Positions 45,256-52,990 of a stretch of DNA of 64,000 bases are shown one piece after another (the stretch's first letter is position 1; the number at the start of each line of letters is the position of its first letter). A program made the position numbers and the translations under genes. The notes below the pieces were generated by a model, which was not told the origin of the DNA, did not search any database, and worked only from the letters and a program-made list of their open reading frames with translations. This stretch comes from JAEUKA01 sp044228505 (GTDB lineage: Bacteria; Myxococcota_A; Polyangia; Palsa-1104; JAEUJZ01), in assembly GCA_044228505.1 (NCBI GenBank), contig JBGAUT010000013.1, forward strand, positions 62,001 to 126,000, given 5' to 3'.

Positions 45256-46125
45256 ATGGCCGTGCAAACACCTACTCCCGCACCTAGCGAACTCGACCCA
45301 TCCCAAAGCTTCATGGTAGCGACGTGGAACGTCAATTCGCTGCGGATGCGTTGGGACCGACTGACCGGGTGGCTCGCTGACAAGCGCCCCGACGTGCTGT
45401 GCCTGCAAGAGATCAAGATGCAGGACACCGACTTCCCCACCCTGGAGCTTCACGGCATCGGCTATCACGCGGTCGCACACGGCCAAAAGACCTATAACGG
45501 CGTCGCCATCCTGAGCCGGGTCGAACATGGCTCGCCCACGGATGTCAAATGCGGCATGCAGGACGGTGACCCAGACAGCGAGTCACGGCTGCTCATGGCG
45601 ACGATCCCAGGACTCAAGCTGCGGGTCGGTTCCGTCTACGTGCCCAATGGACAGAGCGTGGGTGCCGACAAGTACGACTACAAGCTGCGCTGGCTCAAGC
45701 GCTTCCGCAGCTACCTCGATCGCGAGTGCGTCCCGAGCCAATCGCTCGTCCTGTGCGGGGACTACAACATCGCCCCCTCCGACAATGACGTTCACGATCC
45801 CGAAGTCTGGCGTGACACGGTCATCTGCCACCCGGATGCCCGCAGCGCGCTCCAGGCGATCCTCGACTTCGGCCTCATCGATACCCTTCGCCAGGTGCAG
45901 CCCGACGGCCGGATCTTCACCTACTGGGACTATCGAGGCCTGTCGTTTCCCAAAAACCTGGGAATCCGCATCGATCACATCCTCGCAACTGTGCCGATGG
46001 CCGCTCGCTGCCGCAAAGTCGAGGTTGATCGCCAAGCCCGCAAGGGTGAAAAACCGTCGGATCATGCGCCGGTTCAGGCCTGGTTCCTTCGAGAAACGCC
46101 TTCATTTCAAACAATTACAAAATAG
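45256..46125 (+). CDS. xthA: Exodeoxyribonuclease III
   Basis: A 289-residue AP endonuclease and 3'-to-5' exonuclease of base-excision repair. It shows the Mg2+-site motifs of the family: VATWNVNSLRMR, CLQEIKMQDTDFP, YVPNGQSVGADKYDYKLRWL, GDYNIAPSDNDVHDP and the C-terminal DHAPVQAWF. Length is normal (about 260 to 290) with a short Pro-rich N-terminal extension. The ATG at 45256 (MAVQTP) is preferred to an in-frame TTG or other start at 45238. The initiator tRNA gene follows about 50 bp later from its own promoter. Confidence 0.92.
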   Translation: MAVQTPTPAPSELDPSQSFMVATWNVNSLRMRWDRLTGWLADKRPDVLCLQEIKMQDTDFPTLELHGIGYHAVAHGQKTYNGVAILSRVEHGSPTDVKCGMQDGDPDSESRLLMATIPGLKLRVGSVYVPNGQSVGADKYDYKLRWLKRFRSYLDRECVPSQSLVLCGDYNIAPSDNDVHDPEVWRDTVICHPDARSALQAILDFGLIDTLRQVQPDGRIFTYWDYRGLSFPKNLGIRIDHILATVPMAARCRKVEVDRQARKGEKPSDHAPVQAWFLRETPSFQTITK

Positions 46126-46128
46126 CGG

Positions 46129-46156
46129 TTGACTCTCCGAAGAATTGAAGTAGAGT
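46129..46156 (+). promoter_or_regulatory. Probable sigma-70 promoter of the initiator tRNA gene
   Basis: TTGACT (46129-46134) and TAGAGT (46151-46156) are separated by 16 bases and lie about 20 bases before the tRNA. Both hexamers are near consensus. Position supports the call. Confidence 0.6.
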
Positions 46157-46174
46157 CCTCCTCACCTTAGTTGT

Positions 46175-46248
<74 letters not shown>

Positions 46249-46251
46249 CTG

Positions 46252-46286
46252 AAAAAGCAGAAGCCAAGTGCTTCTGCTTTTTTTTT
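46252..46286 (+). terminator. Rho-independent terminator after initiator tRNA
   Basis: The stem AAAAAGCAGAAGC / GCTTCTGCTTTTT with loop CAAGT is followed by a run of nine T residues. It directly follows the tRNA and separates it from ruvC. Confidence 0.92.
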
Positions 46287-46320
46287 GCCCAAAATCGCCC
46301 ATGGCCCAAATGATGCCGTC

Positions 46321-46920
46321 ATGCCACGCATTCTGGGCATCGACCCAGGCACTCTCCGTTGCGGCTACGCGGTCGTCGAAATCAGCACAGACCGTGCCGT
46401 CACTCAGCCCCGCTACATCGAGTGTGGCGTCGTAGAACTGCCTCCGCAGCAGTCGATCGCCGAGCGACTTCGCCTGCTTGCCTGTGACCTCCGCGACGTC
46501 ATTGCCGAGCTACACCCGGACGAGCTAGCGATTGAGTCGGCCTTCGCGGGAGTCAACGTCCGCTCGGCGCTCATGCTCGGCCAAGCCCGTGGAGCCATCC
46601 TACTCGTCGGGGCCGAGGCTGGATTGAGCTGCCACGAATACCCACCGGCCACCGTGAAAAAAACCGTCTGTGGCAACGGCCGCGCCCAAAAAGCCGAGGT
46701 CCAGCGCGTCGTGTCCTGGTTGTGCAAGCTCACCACCCCGCCCCCGACAGATGCAGCCGATGCGGTGGCGATCGCGCTCTGCCACGCTTTTCATCACACC
46801 CAGCGAACGCTTACTTCCCAGGCACAGCGGCAGGCAAAGCCACCTTCTGCCACAGCGTCTCGATTGCGAGCGCTGGCCGGTTCCCGAACGCCGCCACCGC
46901 CAACTCGCAGCGATCGGTGA
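46321..46920 (+). CDS. ruvC: Crossover junction endodeoxyribonuclease RuvC
   Basis: A 199-residue Holliday-junction resolvase. The RNase H-like active site is visible: Asp8 in GIDPGT, Glu72 in AIESAF and Asp144/Asp147 in TDAADAVAIALCHA. Between them are SALMLGQARGAIL and the VKKTVCGNGRAQK basic patch. The C-terminal tail (about 35 residues) is Arg/Pro-rich and longer than in E. coli. The ATG at 46321 is preferred to an in-frame start at 46285. No ruvA or ruvB gene is next to it in this window. Its end overlaps the end of the convergent glycerophosphodiesterase gene by about 110 bp. Confidence 0.94.
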   Translation: MPRILGIDPGTLRCGYAVVEISTDRAVTQPRYIECGVVELPPQQSIAERLRLLACDLRDVIAELHPDELAIESAFAGVNVRSALMLGQARGAILLVGAEAGLSCHEYPPATVKKTVCGNGRAQKAEVQRVVSWLCKLTTPPPTDAADAVAIALCHAFHHTQRTLTSQAQRQAKPPSATASRLRALAGSRTPPPPTRSDR

Positions 46921-47812
46921 ACACGCCATCCGCCCCGAACCAGCGAGCAAGCCGCATCTGCCAGCCCTTGTTGATCGTGTAGGGATGAACGATCAGCCCG
47001 GCCGAGTGCGCCCGCAGCGTGTGCCACGGGTAGGCAAAGTACCCCACCGGCCCGATGCCACTGCCCAGCGACTTGGCTTGCACAAGCAGCGCGGCAAAGC
47101 CGTCCTTTGCCACCATCTCTTCATCGATCAGATAGATGCGAGCGACCGCAGGGGCCAGCTTCTGAAAGTTGCGCAGACTGGCGGCAGAAAACGACTGAAA
47201 CACCAGCTTGCCGTGGGTTGTCTCGCTCAGCGTCGGCGTCAGATAGCCGCGCCGACTGAGCAGTGCCACCAAGTCCGCCTCGATTCCCGGGAACCGCTCG
47301 GGGGACTTCGTCTCCAGGTACAGCCCGCTCATCTGGCCATCGGCCAACGCGATATCAACCAGCGAGTCGAGTCGCAAGATCGGTGTCCCGACAAATTCTG
47401 CTCGCGAGCGCTCGGGGAACCTGGCGTTAAACCAACTACCCGCGTCGAGCCGACTCAGCTCCTCCCAGGTAAACTCACTCACCGGTTGCTTTTCGCGACC
47501 TGGAAAGACGTCGCGCACGTTGGTGGTGCGCTCAAGCGTGTCGTCGTGCAGCGCAATCAGCACCCCATCTTTGGTGCGCTGAATGTCCGCCTCCAGAAAG
47601 TCCGCCCGCACCGCCTGCGCCAGTCGGTACGAAAGCGCCGTCTCTTCTGGAGCCAGGTACGACGCGCCACGATGCGCCATCACCGTTGGAAACGACAGAC
47701 CGATCGCCCGCGTCGCCGCCGCGCCGTCATCGCGATGAACCGTCACAAAACCAAGCGCTAGGACCAGCGCCGTTGCCACAGACAACCCGATCCGCACGGT
47801 CAACCGGCTCAT
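46811..47812 (-). CDS. Glycerophosphodiester phosphodiesterase
   Basis: A 333-residue exported or membrane-anchored TIM-barrel hydrolase releasing an alcohol and glycerol 3-phosphate from glycerophosphodiesters. A hydrophobic N-terminal segment (VRIGLSVATALVLALGFVTV) could be a signal or anchor. The family motifs are VMAHRGASYLAPEET, LEADIQRTKDGVLIALHDD and TTNVRDVF, holding the catalytic His and metal-binding Glu/Asp residues. It is the last gene of a compact operon with Fur 2 bp upstream. The last ~110 bp overlap ruvC on the other strand. Confidence 0.88.
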   Translation of the reverse strand: MSRLTVRIGLSVATALVLALGFVTVHRDDGAAATRAIGLSFPTVMAHRGASYLAPEETALSYRLAQAVRADFLEADIQRTKDGVLIALHDDTLERTTNVRDVFPGREKQPVSEFTWEELSRLDAGSWFNARFPERSRAEFVGTPILRLDSLVDIALADGQMSGLYLETKSPERFPGIEADLVALLSRRGYLTPTLSETTHGKLVFQSFSAASLRNFQKLAPAVARIYLIDEEMVAKDGFAALLVQAKSLGSGIGPVGYFAYPWHTLRAHSAGLIVHPYTINKGWQMRLARWFGADGVFTDRCELAVAAFGNRPALAIETLWQKVALPAAVPGK

Positions 47813-47814
47813 CG

Positions 47815-48372
47815 TCAGGGTTCCCCCGCCTCTTCCTGCCGCACCGTATCACCGGGACACAAGCCACCGACCACGCCCTGCTCTTTGGGACATAGTCCAT
47901 ATAGCTCTAGCTTGTGCTGGATCACCTTGAAACCGCCGAGTCGACTGGCCACCGTGTCTTGTAGCCGCTCGATCTCCGGCTCCTCGAACTCCAGGATCAG
48001 TCGACACTTCTGACAGATCAGGTGGTCATGGTGACGAGACTCCGAGCCAGCGACTTCGTAGCGAGTCTGGCCATCGCCAAACTGCCGAGACGCCGCCAGC
48101 CCGGCATCGAGCAGGTGCTTGACCGTTCGATACACGGTCGCATAACCAACCCGAGGATTGCGTCGCCGTACCGACGTGAGCAGCTCATCAATCGAAACAT
48201 GGGAATCCGTAGAGTTGCTGGTCAAAAAGACATCCACGATCAGCTCCCGCTGGGCCGTCGTCTTCAGCGAGTTGCGTCGCTGATAAGCACTCCACTGATG
48301 CTTTAGCTCCGTCACCTGTTCTGCGGTGCGAATTTCGGGATGTCGAACCGACGTTGGCGATTGTGTTGCCAT
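47815..48372 (-). CDS. Fur-family transcriptional regulator
   Basis: A 185-residue regulator. The winged-helix domain includes NSLKTTAQRELIVDVF and VGYATVYRTVKHLLDAG; the dimer and metal domain includes SRHHDHLICQKC, LELYGLCPKEQG. These are the DNA-recognition and metal-binding motifs of the Fur/Zur/PerR family. Fur itself is a reasonable guess but Zur or PerR cannot be ruled out. The ATG at 48372 has GGAG six bases upstream and is preferred to a TTG at 48393. It lies 17 bp after the carbamoyltransferase gene. Placement inside a phospholipid/carbamoyl-transfer operon gives no target hint. Confidence 0.88.
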   Translation of the reverse strand: MATQSPTSVRHPEIRTAEQVTELKHQWSAYQRRNSLKTTAQRELIVDVFLTSNSTDSHVSIDELLTSVRRRNPRVGYATVYRTVKHLLDAGLAASRQFGDGQTRYEVAGSESRHHDHLICQKCRLILEFEEPEIERLQDTVASRLGGFKVIQHKLELYGLCPKEQGVVGGLCPGDTVRQEEAGEP

Positions 48373-48389
48373 AGGGGACTCCGCTTCGC

Positions 48390-50225
48390 TCAATCCGTTA
48401 CCCAGCTAAGCCACACGTTCTGCAGCGCGAGTGCATCCATGTGCGTCTTGACGAAACATCGCAGCGCGTCCAGCGGGGAACAGACGATCGGCTCGTGTTC
48501 ATTGAACGACGTATTTAGCAGAATCGGCACGCCGGTTCGCTCGGCAAACGCCGCGATCAGCGCATAAAAGCGCGGACTGTGCTCGCGCTGCACGGTCTGC
48601 AAGCGCCCCGTCCCGTCGGCATGAACCACCGCTGGAATCAAGGCGCGCTTCTCGGCCCGTACTTCATCTACGAGCAGCATCGCTGGGGACGGCGCAGCCC
48701 GCACAAACCAGTCTGCGGTTGCTTCGTTCAGGATCGCGGGTGCGAACGGTCGAAACGGCTCGCGATGCTTGATCCGCCGGTTCAGGATGTCCTTCATATC
48801 AGCCCGACGAGGATCACACAGGATGCTGCGATGACCAAGCGCCCGAGGTCCAAACTCCATCGCGCCTTGGAACCAGCCGATCACGTCGCCCTGTTCGATG
48901 GCCGACACCGCCCGCTCGAACAGCGCCGCATCGCTCAATCGCTCGATCCGCAACCGTCCCTGAGCCGGCTGGCCGTCTCGTCCCACTGTCTCGACGCCAG
49001 CTACCTCGGCCCGGCCCTGCCCGTCCCACACCACCTCACCTAGTAGCTGCCGCACCGCCGCTTCGCAGTCCTCATCAGAAAACGTCGGGCCGGTATAGGC
49101 GTGGTGCATTACGAACCGACGGGGTTGCCTCAAGATCTGATGTTCAACCCACAGCGCCGCGCCAATCGATGTTCCGTTGTCTCCTGCCGCTGGCTGCACA
49201 AACAGCTCGCCAAACGGGGTACGGTCCAAAATCTTACCGTTGGCGACGGAGTTTAGCGCCACCCCACCCGCCAGCGTCAACCGTCGCTGCCCCGTCCGTC
49301 GCGCCAGCCCCAGCGCGACATGCACGACCGCGTCCTCCAGCAGGGACTGCAGGCTCGCCGCGACATCTTGATGATGCGGTAGCAGCGCGCTCCCCGGTTC
49401 ACGAGCGGGCCCCAGCAGTTGGCACAGCTTGTCGCTATACAGCCTGCCCAGGCGCGGCGTGCCGTCGGCCCACGACATCTCGATGCCCTCGCGATGGTGC
49501 CGGAAATAGTCGAGCACCAGCGCAAAGGATCCATCCGGACGCAGCACGAGTAGCTTGCGTAGCTCGGGCACCTTGCGACCGTCTCCGTACGCCGCCAAGC
49601 CCATCACTTTTCCCTCATCGCCGTACTTGGGAAAGCCGAGCCACTGCGTCACCGCCGTATACATCGCACCAAGCGAGTGCGGAAAGCCCACCTCACCCAA
49701 GACCGCAATGTGGCGATCCGTCCCCTGGCCCCACATCGTGGACACAAAGTCCCCAAAGCCGTCCAGCGACAGCACCGCCGCTTCCTCAAAGCCCGAGGCA
49801 AAGAACGCGCTCGCTAGGTGTGCGCGATGATGCTCGACGGTGTGAAAGGCCGCCCGCAAGCTGCCCGTTCCCACCGCCTCCAGGACAGAAGCCTCCACCG
49901 AAGCCACTTTCTTGCGATTGTTGACTCGATCGACCACCTGCTGCCAAAGCCCGCTTCGGTCCCGGCCATGGAGAAGGCGCGTTCCAACGTGGAGCAGCTT
50001 GTCAAACAGGTGGGCCCGAGGATCGCGAGAGATGGCCACATGATCAAGCTGAGCCGCCGAGATCCCACCGAGCCGTAGGCACTCTCGCACCGCCAGCGCT
50101 GGGAAGCCGGCGCAGTGTTTCTTTCGATTCAGCCGCTCTTCTTCGACTGCGCAGACTAGCTTTCCGTCGATAAGCAGCGCCGCGCTGGCATCGCCATGAA
50201 AGGCATTGAGTCCAAGGATTCTCAT
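48390..50225 (-). CDS. Carbamoyltransferase, NodU/CmcH family
   Basis: A 611-residue cytosolic enzyme that transfers a carbamoyl group from carbamoyl phosphate, through a carbamoyl-adenylate, to a hydroxyl of a sugar or antibiotic. The N-terminal Kae1-like part shows LGLNAFHGDASAALLIDGKL, HHRAHLASAFFASGF, SLDGFGDFVST and AGGVALNSVANG. The C-terminal YrdC-like domain shows VIGWFQGAMEFGPRALGHRS. Length is typical. With glycan genes in the window the acceptor could be an envelope sugar, but the nearest genes are a regulator pair. It begins 7 bp after the HD-GYP gene, so it is in the same operon. Confidence 0.92.
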   Translation of the reverse strand: MRILGLNAFHGDASAALLIDGKLVCAVEEERLNRKKHCAGFPALAVRECLRLGGISAAQLDHVAISRDPRAHLFDKLLHVGTRLLHGRDRSGLWQQVVDRVNNRKKVASVEASVLEAVGTGSLRAAFHTVEHHRAHLASAFFASGFEEAAVLSLDGFGDFVSTMWGQGTDRHIAVLGEVGFPHSLGAMYTAVTQWLGFPKYGDEGKVMGLAAYGDGRKVPELRKLLVLRPDGSFALVLDYFRHHREGIEMSWADGTPRLGRLYSDKLCQLLGPAREPGSALLPHHQDVAASLQSLLEDAVVHVALGLARRTGQRRLTLAGGVALNSVANGKILDRTPFGELFVQPAAGDNGTSIGAALWVEHQILRQPRRFVMHHAYTGPTFSDEDCEAAVRQLLGEVVWDGQGRAEVAGVETVGRDGQPAQGRLRIERLSDAALFERAVSAIEQGDVIGWFQGAMEFGPRALGHRSILCDPRRADMKDILNRRIKHREPFRPFAPAILNEATADWFVRAAPSPAMLLVDEVRAEKRALIPAVVHADGTGRLQTVQREHSPRFYALIAAFAERTGVPILLNTSFNEHEPIVCSPLDALRCFVKTHMDALALQNVWLSWVTD

Positions 50226-50232
50226 GACCCCA

Positions 50233-51795
50233 TCAGCGTACTAGCTCGGCACCAATATGCTGCCCACTCTCTCGAAACTCATCGATGGCGACCAGGAACA
50301 CGTCCACCAGTCGATGATCAAACTGGACGCCCGAGCAGCGCTCGATTTCCGAGATCGCCGTGTCGTGCGGCATGGCTTTGCGGTACGCCCGATCCGAGGT
50401 CATCGCGTCGTAGCTATCAGCGATCGCAACGATTCGACCGATGAGCGGGATGTTCTCTCCCATCAGCGCCTGCGGATAGCCGTTGCCATCCCAGGACTCG
50501 TGATGACAAAACGCGCCCGGCACCAGATCGGCCATAAACGGAATCGGCTCCAGGATGCGCTTGCCCTTGGCCGGGTGGGTCTGGAACATCGCCACTTCCT
50601 CGGGGCTGAGCTTGCCGGGCTTGTTCAGCTTCTCCTGCCGAATGCCGATCTTGCCAATGTCATGCATCAGCGCCGCCCAGCGCAGCATTTCCAGCTCGTT
50701 TTCCGACAGGGTCAGCCGCTTCCCAAGCAGCTCCGCATAACGACTGACGCGCTCGGAGTGACCACGCGTATAGCGATCGCTCTCCTCGAGCGCATGGGCA
50801 AAACCCACCACGGTGGCCCGGAAGTTCTCGCGAAGCGAGGTGTTGGCGCGAGTCAGGTCGTCATTGCGCAGACGGAGCTGTTCATACAGACGCGCATTTT
50901 CGATCGACACCGCCGCTCGGGATGCGAGCACGGTCAGCAGCCGCCGCTGGCCTTCGGAAAAGCGGTAGCCCCGCGTATACGAGTACGCGTTGAGCATGCC
51001 GATCACCTGATCGCCAATCTTGAGCGGCGTCGAGCAGAACGACACCAAGCGTTTGTCTTTGGGCGGCTCGGCAAAGTACCGCAAAGCGCGAATCCCATGC
51101 GCAATCAGCGGTCGCCCCTGCATATAGTGATCGAGGATGGCGTTGGTGTTGAGTTCCCCCACGCCCGTCGCAGAGCCATACCAGTTGAGGTCGGTCTGCG
51201 CGTTCTTCGAGTACTTGCGGGTGCGCTCAACAAACTCGCCCGTCACCGGGTGGCGCATCGTCAGCGTCGCCACGTCCGCCTCAGCCTCGATGAGCGTCGC
51301 ATCCAGGATGATGTCCAAGATGCGATCAAGCGACAGCTCATGCGCCATCGCCTCCGAGAGCTGATACAGCGTCACCGCCTCTTTGAGGAGGAAGTTCTCT
51401 TGCTGAAGCTTTTGCTGCTTGAGCGCCTTGTGGATGACCCGAATCACATCCTCGTTCTTGAACGGCTTGAGGATGTAGTCATAGGCCCCGCGCTTCATCG
51501 CCTCGATGGCCGTCTCGACGGTCCCAAACGCGGTCATGATGATCGTGACCACCGGCAGCCGCTGCTCGGCGATGCGCTGCAGCAGCTCCAGCCCGTTCAT
51601 GTGCGGCATCTTCAGGTCGGATAGCACCAAGTGATACGAGCGCCGCTGCAGCTCTTGCAAGGCTTGCAGGCCGTCCTCGGCAAGTCGCACCGAAAAGCCC
51701 TCAGCGGAGAGCACGTGCATGAGCATTTCACGCACGACCTTCTCATCATCGACCAGAAGAATTCGCGCTGGCTCGTCGGGAGTCGCCGCATCCAT
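50233..51795 (-). CDS. Response regulator with GAF-like and HD-GYP c-di-GMP phosphodiesterase domains
   Basis: A 520-residue signalling protein. The receiver domain is residues 8 to 125, with the phospho-acceptor Asp60 in LVLSDLKMPHMNG. A helical linker joins a GAF-like domain (about 150 to 310). The HD-GYP domain (about 330 to 510) has MHDIGKIGI, HHESWDGNGYP and IADSYDAMTSDRAY, the complete signature for hydrolysing c-di-GMP. The ATG at 51795 (MDAATPDEPARILLVDDEK) is used; a TTG at 51816 is possible and neither has a clear ribosome-binding site. It is first in the operon with carbamoyltransferase, Fur and glycerophosphodiesterase genes. Confidence 0.9.
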   Translation of the reverse strand: MDAATPDEPARILLVDDEKVVREMLMHVLSAEGFSVRLAEDGLQALQELQRRSYHLVLSDLKMPHMNGLELLQRIAEQRLPVVTIIMTAFGTVETAIEAMKRGAYDYILKPFKNEDVIRVIHKALKQQKLQQENFLLKEAVTLYQLSEAMAHELSLDRILDIILDATLIEAEADVATLTMRHPVTGEFVERTRKYSKNAQTDLNWYGSATGVGELNTNAILDHYMQGRPLIAHGIRALRYFAEPPKDKRLVSFCSTPLKIGDQVIGMLNAYSYTRGYRFSEGQRRLLTVLASRAAVSIENARLYEQLRLRNDDLTRANTSLRENFRATVVGFAHALEESDRYTRGHSERVSRYAELLGKRLTLSENELEMLRWAALMHDIGKIGIRQEKLNKPGKLSPEEVAMFQTHPAKGKRILEPIPFMADLVPGAFCHHESWDGNGYPQALMGENIPLIGRIVAIADSYDAMTSDRAYRKAMPHDTAISEIERCSGVQFDHRLVDVFLVAIDEFRESGQHIGAELVR

Positions 51796-51862
51796 GGCGC
51801 GCGAATCTACTGCCAAAAGTGACTAGTTCGCAACAAAACCTCTTCGGCTACTATGGCCACCC

Positions 51863-52852
51863 ATGTCCGCACAGACCCGTCGCCTGCGCCTCTGTGTCGT
51901 CAGCTCCGTCGGTGGGCACCTCCGCGAAGTATTGGAGCTAGTCCCATCCTTTGGGGCAGCCGAAGTTCGTTTCATCGTAAACGATGACGTCAACGTGCCC
52001 CTGCCCGGCCCGGTCGAGCAGATCGCCCACGCCGAGCGCGACTCACTCGTTCTATGGAACCTGGTCGAAGCCGTTGAGAGCTTTCATCGCAACCGCCCGG
52101 ATGTCCTCATCTCGACCGGTGCCGGACCCATTGTACCGCTCGCCACCGTCGGCAAGCTCTTCGGCTGTCAGACGATCTACATCGAGACGTTTGGCTCCGT
52201 CGATGAGCCCTCGCTCACCGGACGCATGATGGTCCCGCTCGCCGATCGCTTCTATTACCAGTGGCCTTCGCTAAGCCGGTTCTTCCCCAAAGGGCGCTAC
52301 CTCGGACCCATCTTTGTCCCCGAGCCGCCCCAGGGCCCCGACGATGGCAGCATCTTCGTTGCCGTCGGTACCTCTCAGCGAGGCTTCGATCGACTGCTGC
52401 GTTGGCTCGATGACCTATGTGAGCAGGGCGCACTTCCCTACGCGCTCGCTGCCCAGCGCGGGCATGCGCACCATTACCCACTCCACTACCAAAGTTATCC
52501 ATTTTTACCAAATGAACAGCTCGAGCAACGCATTGCTTCGGCCCGGGTCGTGATCTGTCACGCAGGGGCAGGACTCGTCGGGACGTGTCTACGCCATGGC
52601 AAGCGCCCGATCTTGGTGCCACGACTCGCCCGCTTCGGAGAAGCCATCAACGACCATCAGCTCATGCTCGCCCGCGCCCTCGCGCAGTCGGGTCAGGCCA
52701 GCGTCGTCATCGAAAAGTCCGAGCTGCTGCCCGCGATCCAGGCCGCGCTAGCCGCCCCTCCGCCTCCCGCCAAGCATGCCGACCACAAGCTGGTCGAGGC
52801 CATCGCGGCCGACCTCCGCAACATCGCTGCCGCCCGCCATCTTCTTATCTAA
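51863..52852 (+). CDS. Fused Alg14/Alg13-type UDP-sugar glycosyltransferase
   Basis: A 329-residue GT28-type enzyme. Residues 1 to about 165 match Alg14/PssD (SSVGGHLREVLELV, STGAGPIVPLATVGKLFG, IYIETFGSVDEPSLTGRMMV, ADRFYYQW). Residues about 170 to 325 match Alg13/PssE (IFVAVGTSQRGFDRLLRWL, VICHAGAGLVGTCLRHGKRP, EAINDHQLMLARALAQSG). In eukaryotes and most bacteria these are two proteins; here they are one chain. The pair uses a UDP-sugar to extend a lipid-linked sugar. It is divergent from the HD-GYP operon and probably serves exopolysaccharide or glycolipid synthesis. Confidence 0.9.
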   Translation: MSAQTRRLRLCVVSSVGGHLREVLELVPSFGAAEVRFIVNDDVNVPLPGPVEQIAHAERDSLVLWNLVEAVESFHRNRPDVLISTGAGPIVPLATVGKLFGCQTIYIETFGSVDEPSLTGRMMVPLADRFYYQWPSLSRFFPKGRYLGPIFVPEPPQGPDDGSIFVAVGTSQRGFDRLLRWLDDLCEQGALPYALAAQRGHAHHYPLHYQSYPFLPNEQLEQRIASARVVICHAGAGLVGTCLRHGKRPILVPRLARFGEAINDHQLMLARALAQSGQASVVIEKSELLPAIQAALAAPPPPAKHADHKLVEAIAADLRNIAAARHLLI

Positions 52853-52990
52853 CGATTCGAAGGTAACCACGCGACTTCGCAGGATATCGCCATAGGCAAC
52901 TGCGTCCGCTCGTTGCCGTGAGGTAACATCGAAGGGCTTCGCCGACACGAACCGCCTTGGCGACACCACCGGCTGAAGGAGTCTTCGACT

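Noticed and set aside
46670..47761. Long plus-strand frame opposite the glycerophosphodiesterase
   Set aside because: Antisense to clear family motifs, with no motif of its own.
50257..51624. Long plus-strand frame opposite the HD-GYP gene
   Set aside because: Arg/His/Gln-rich composition typical of antisense reading; the minus strand has full receiver and HD-GYP motifs.
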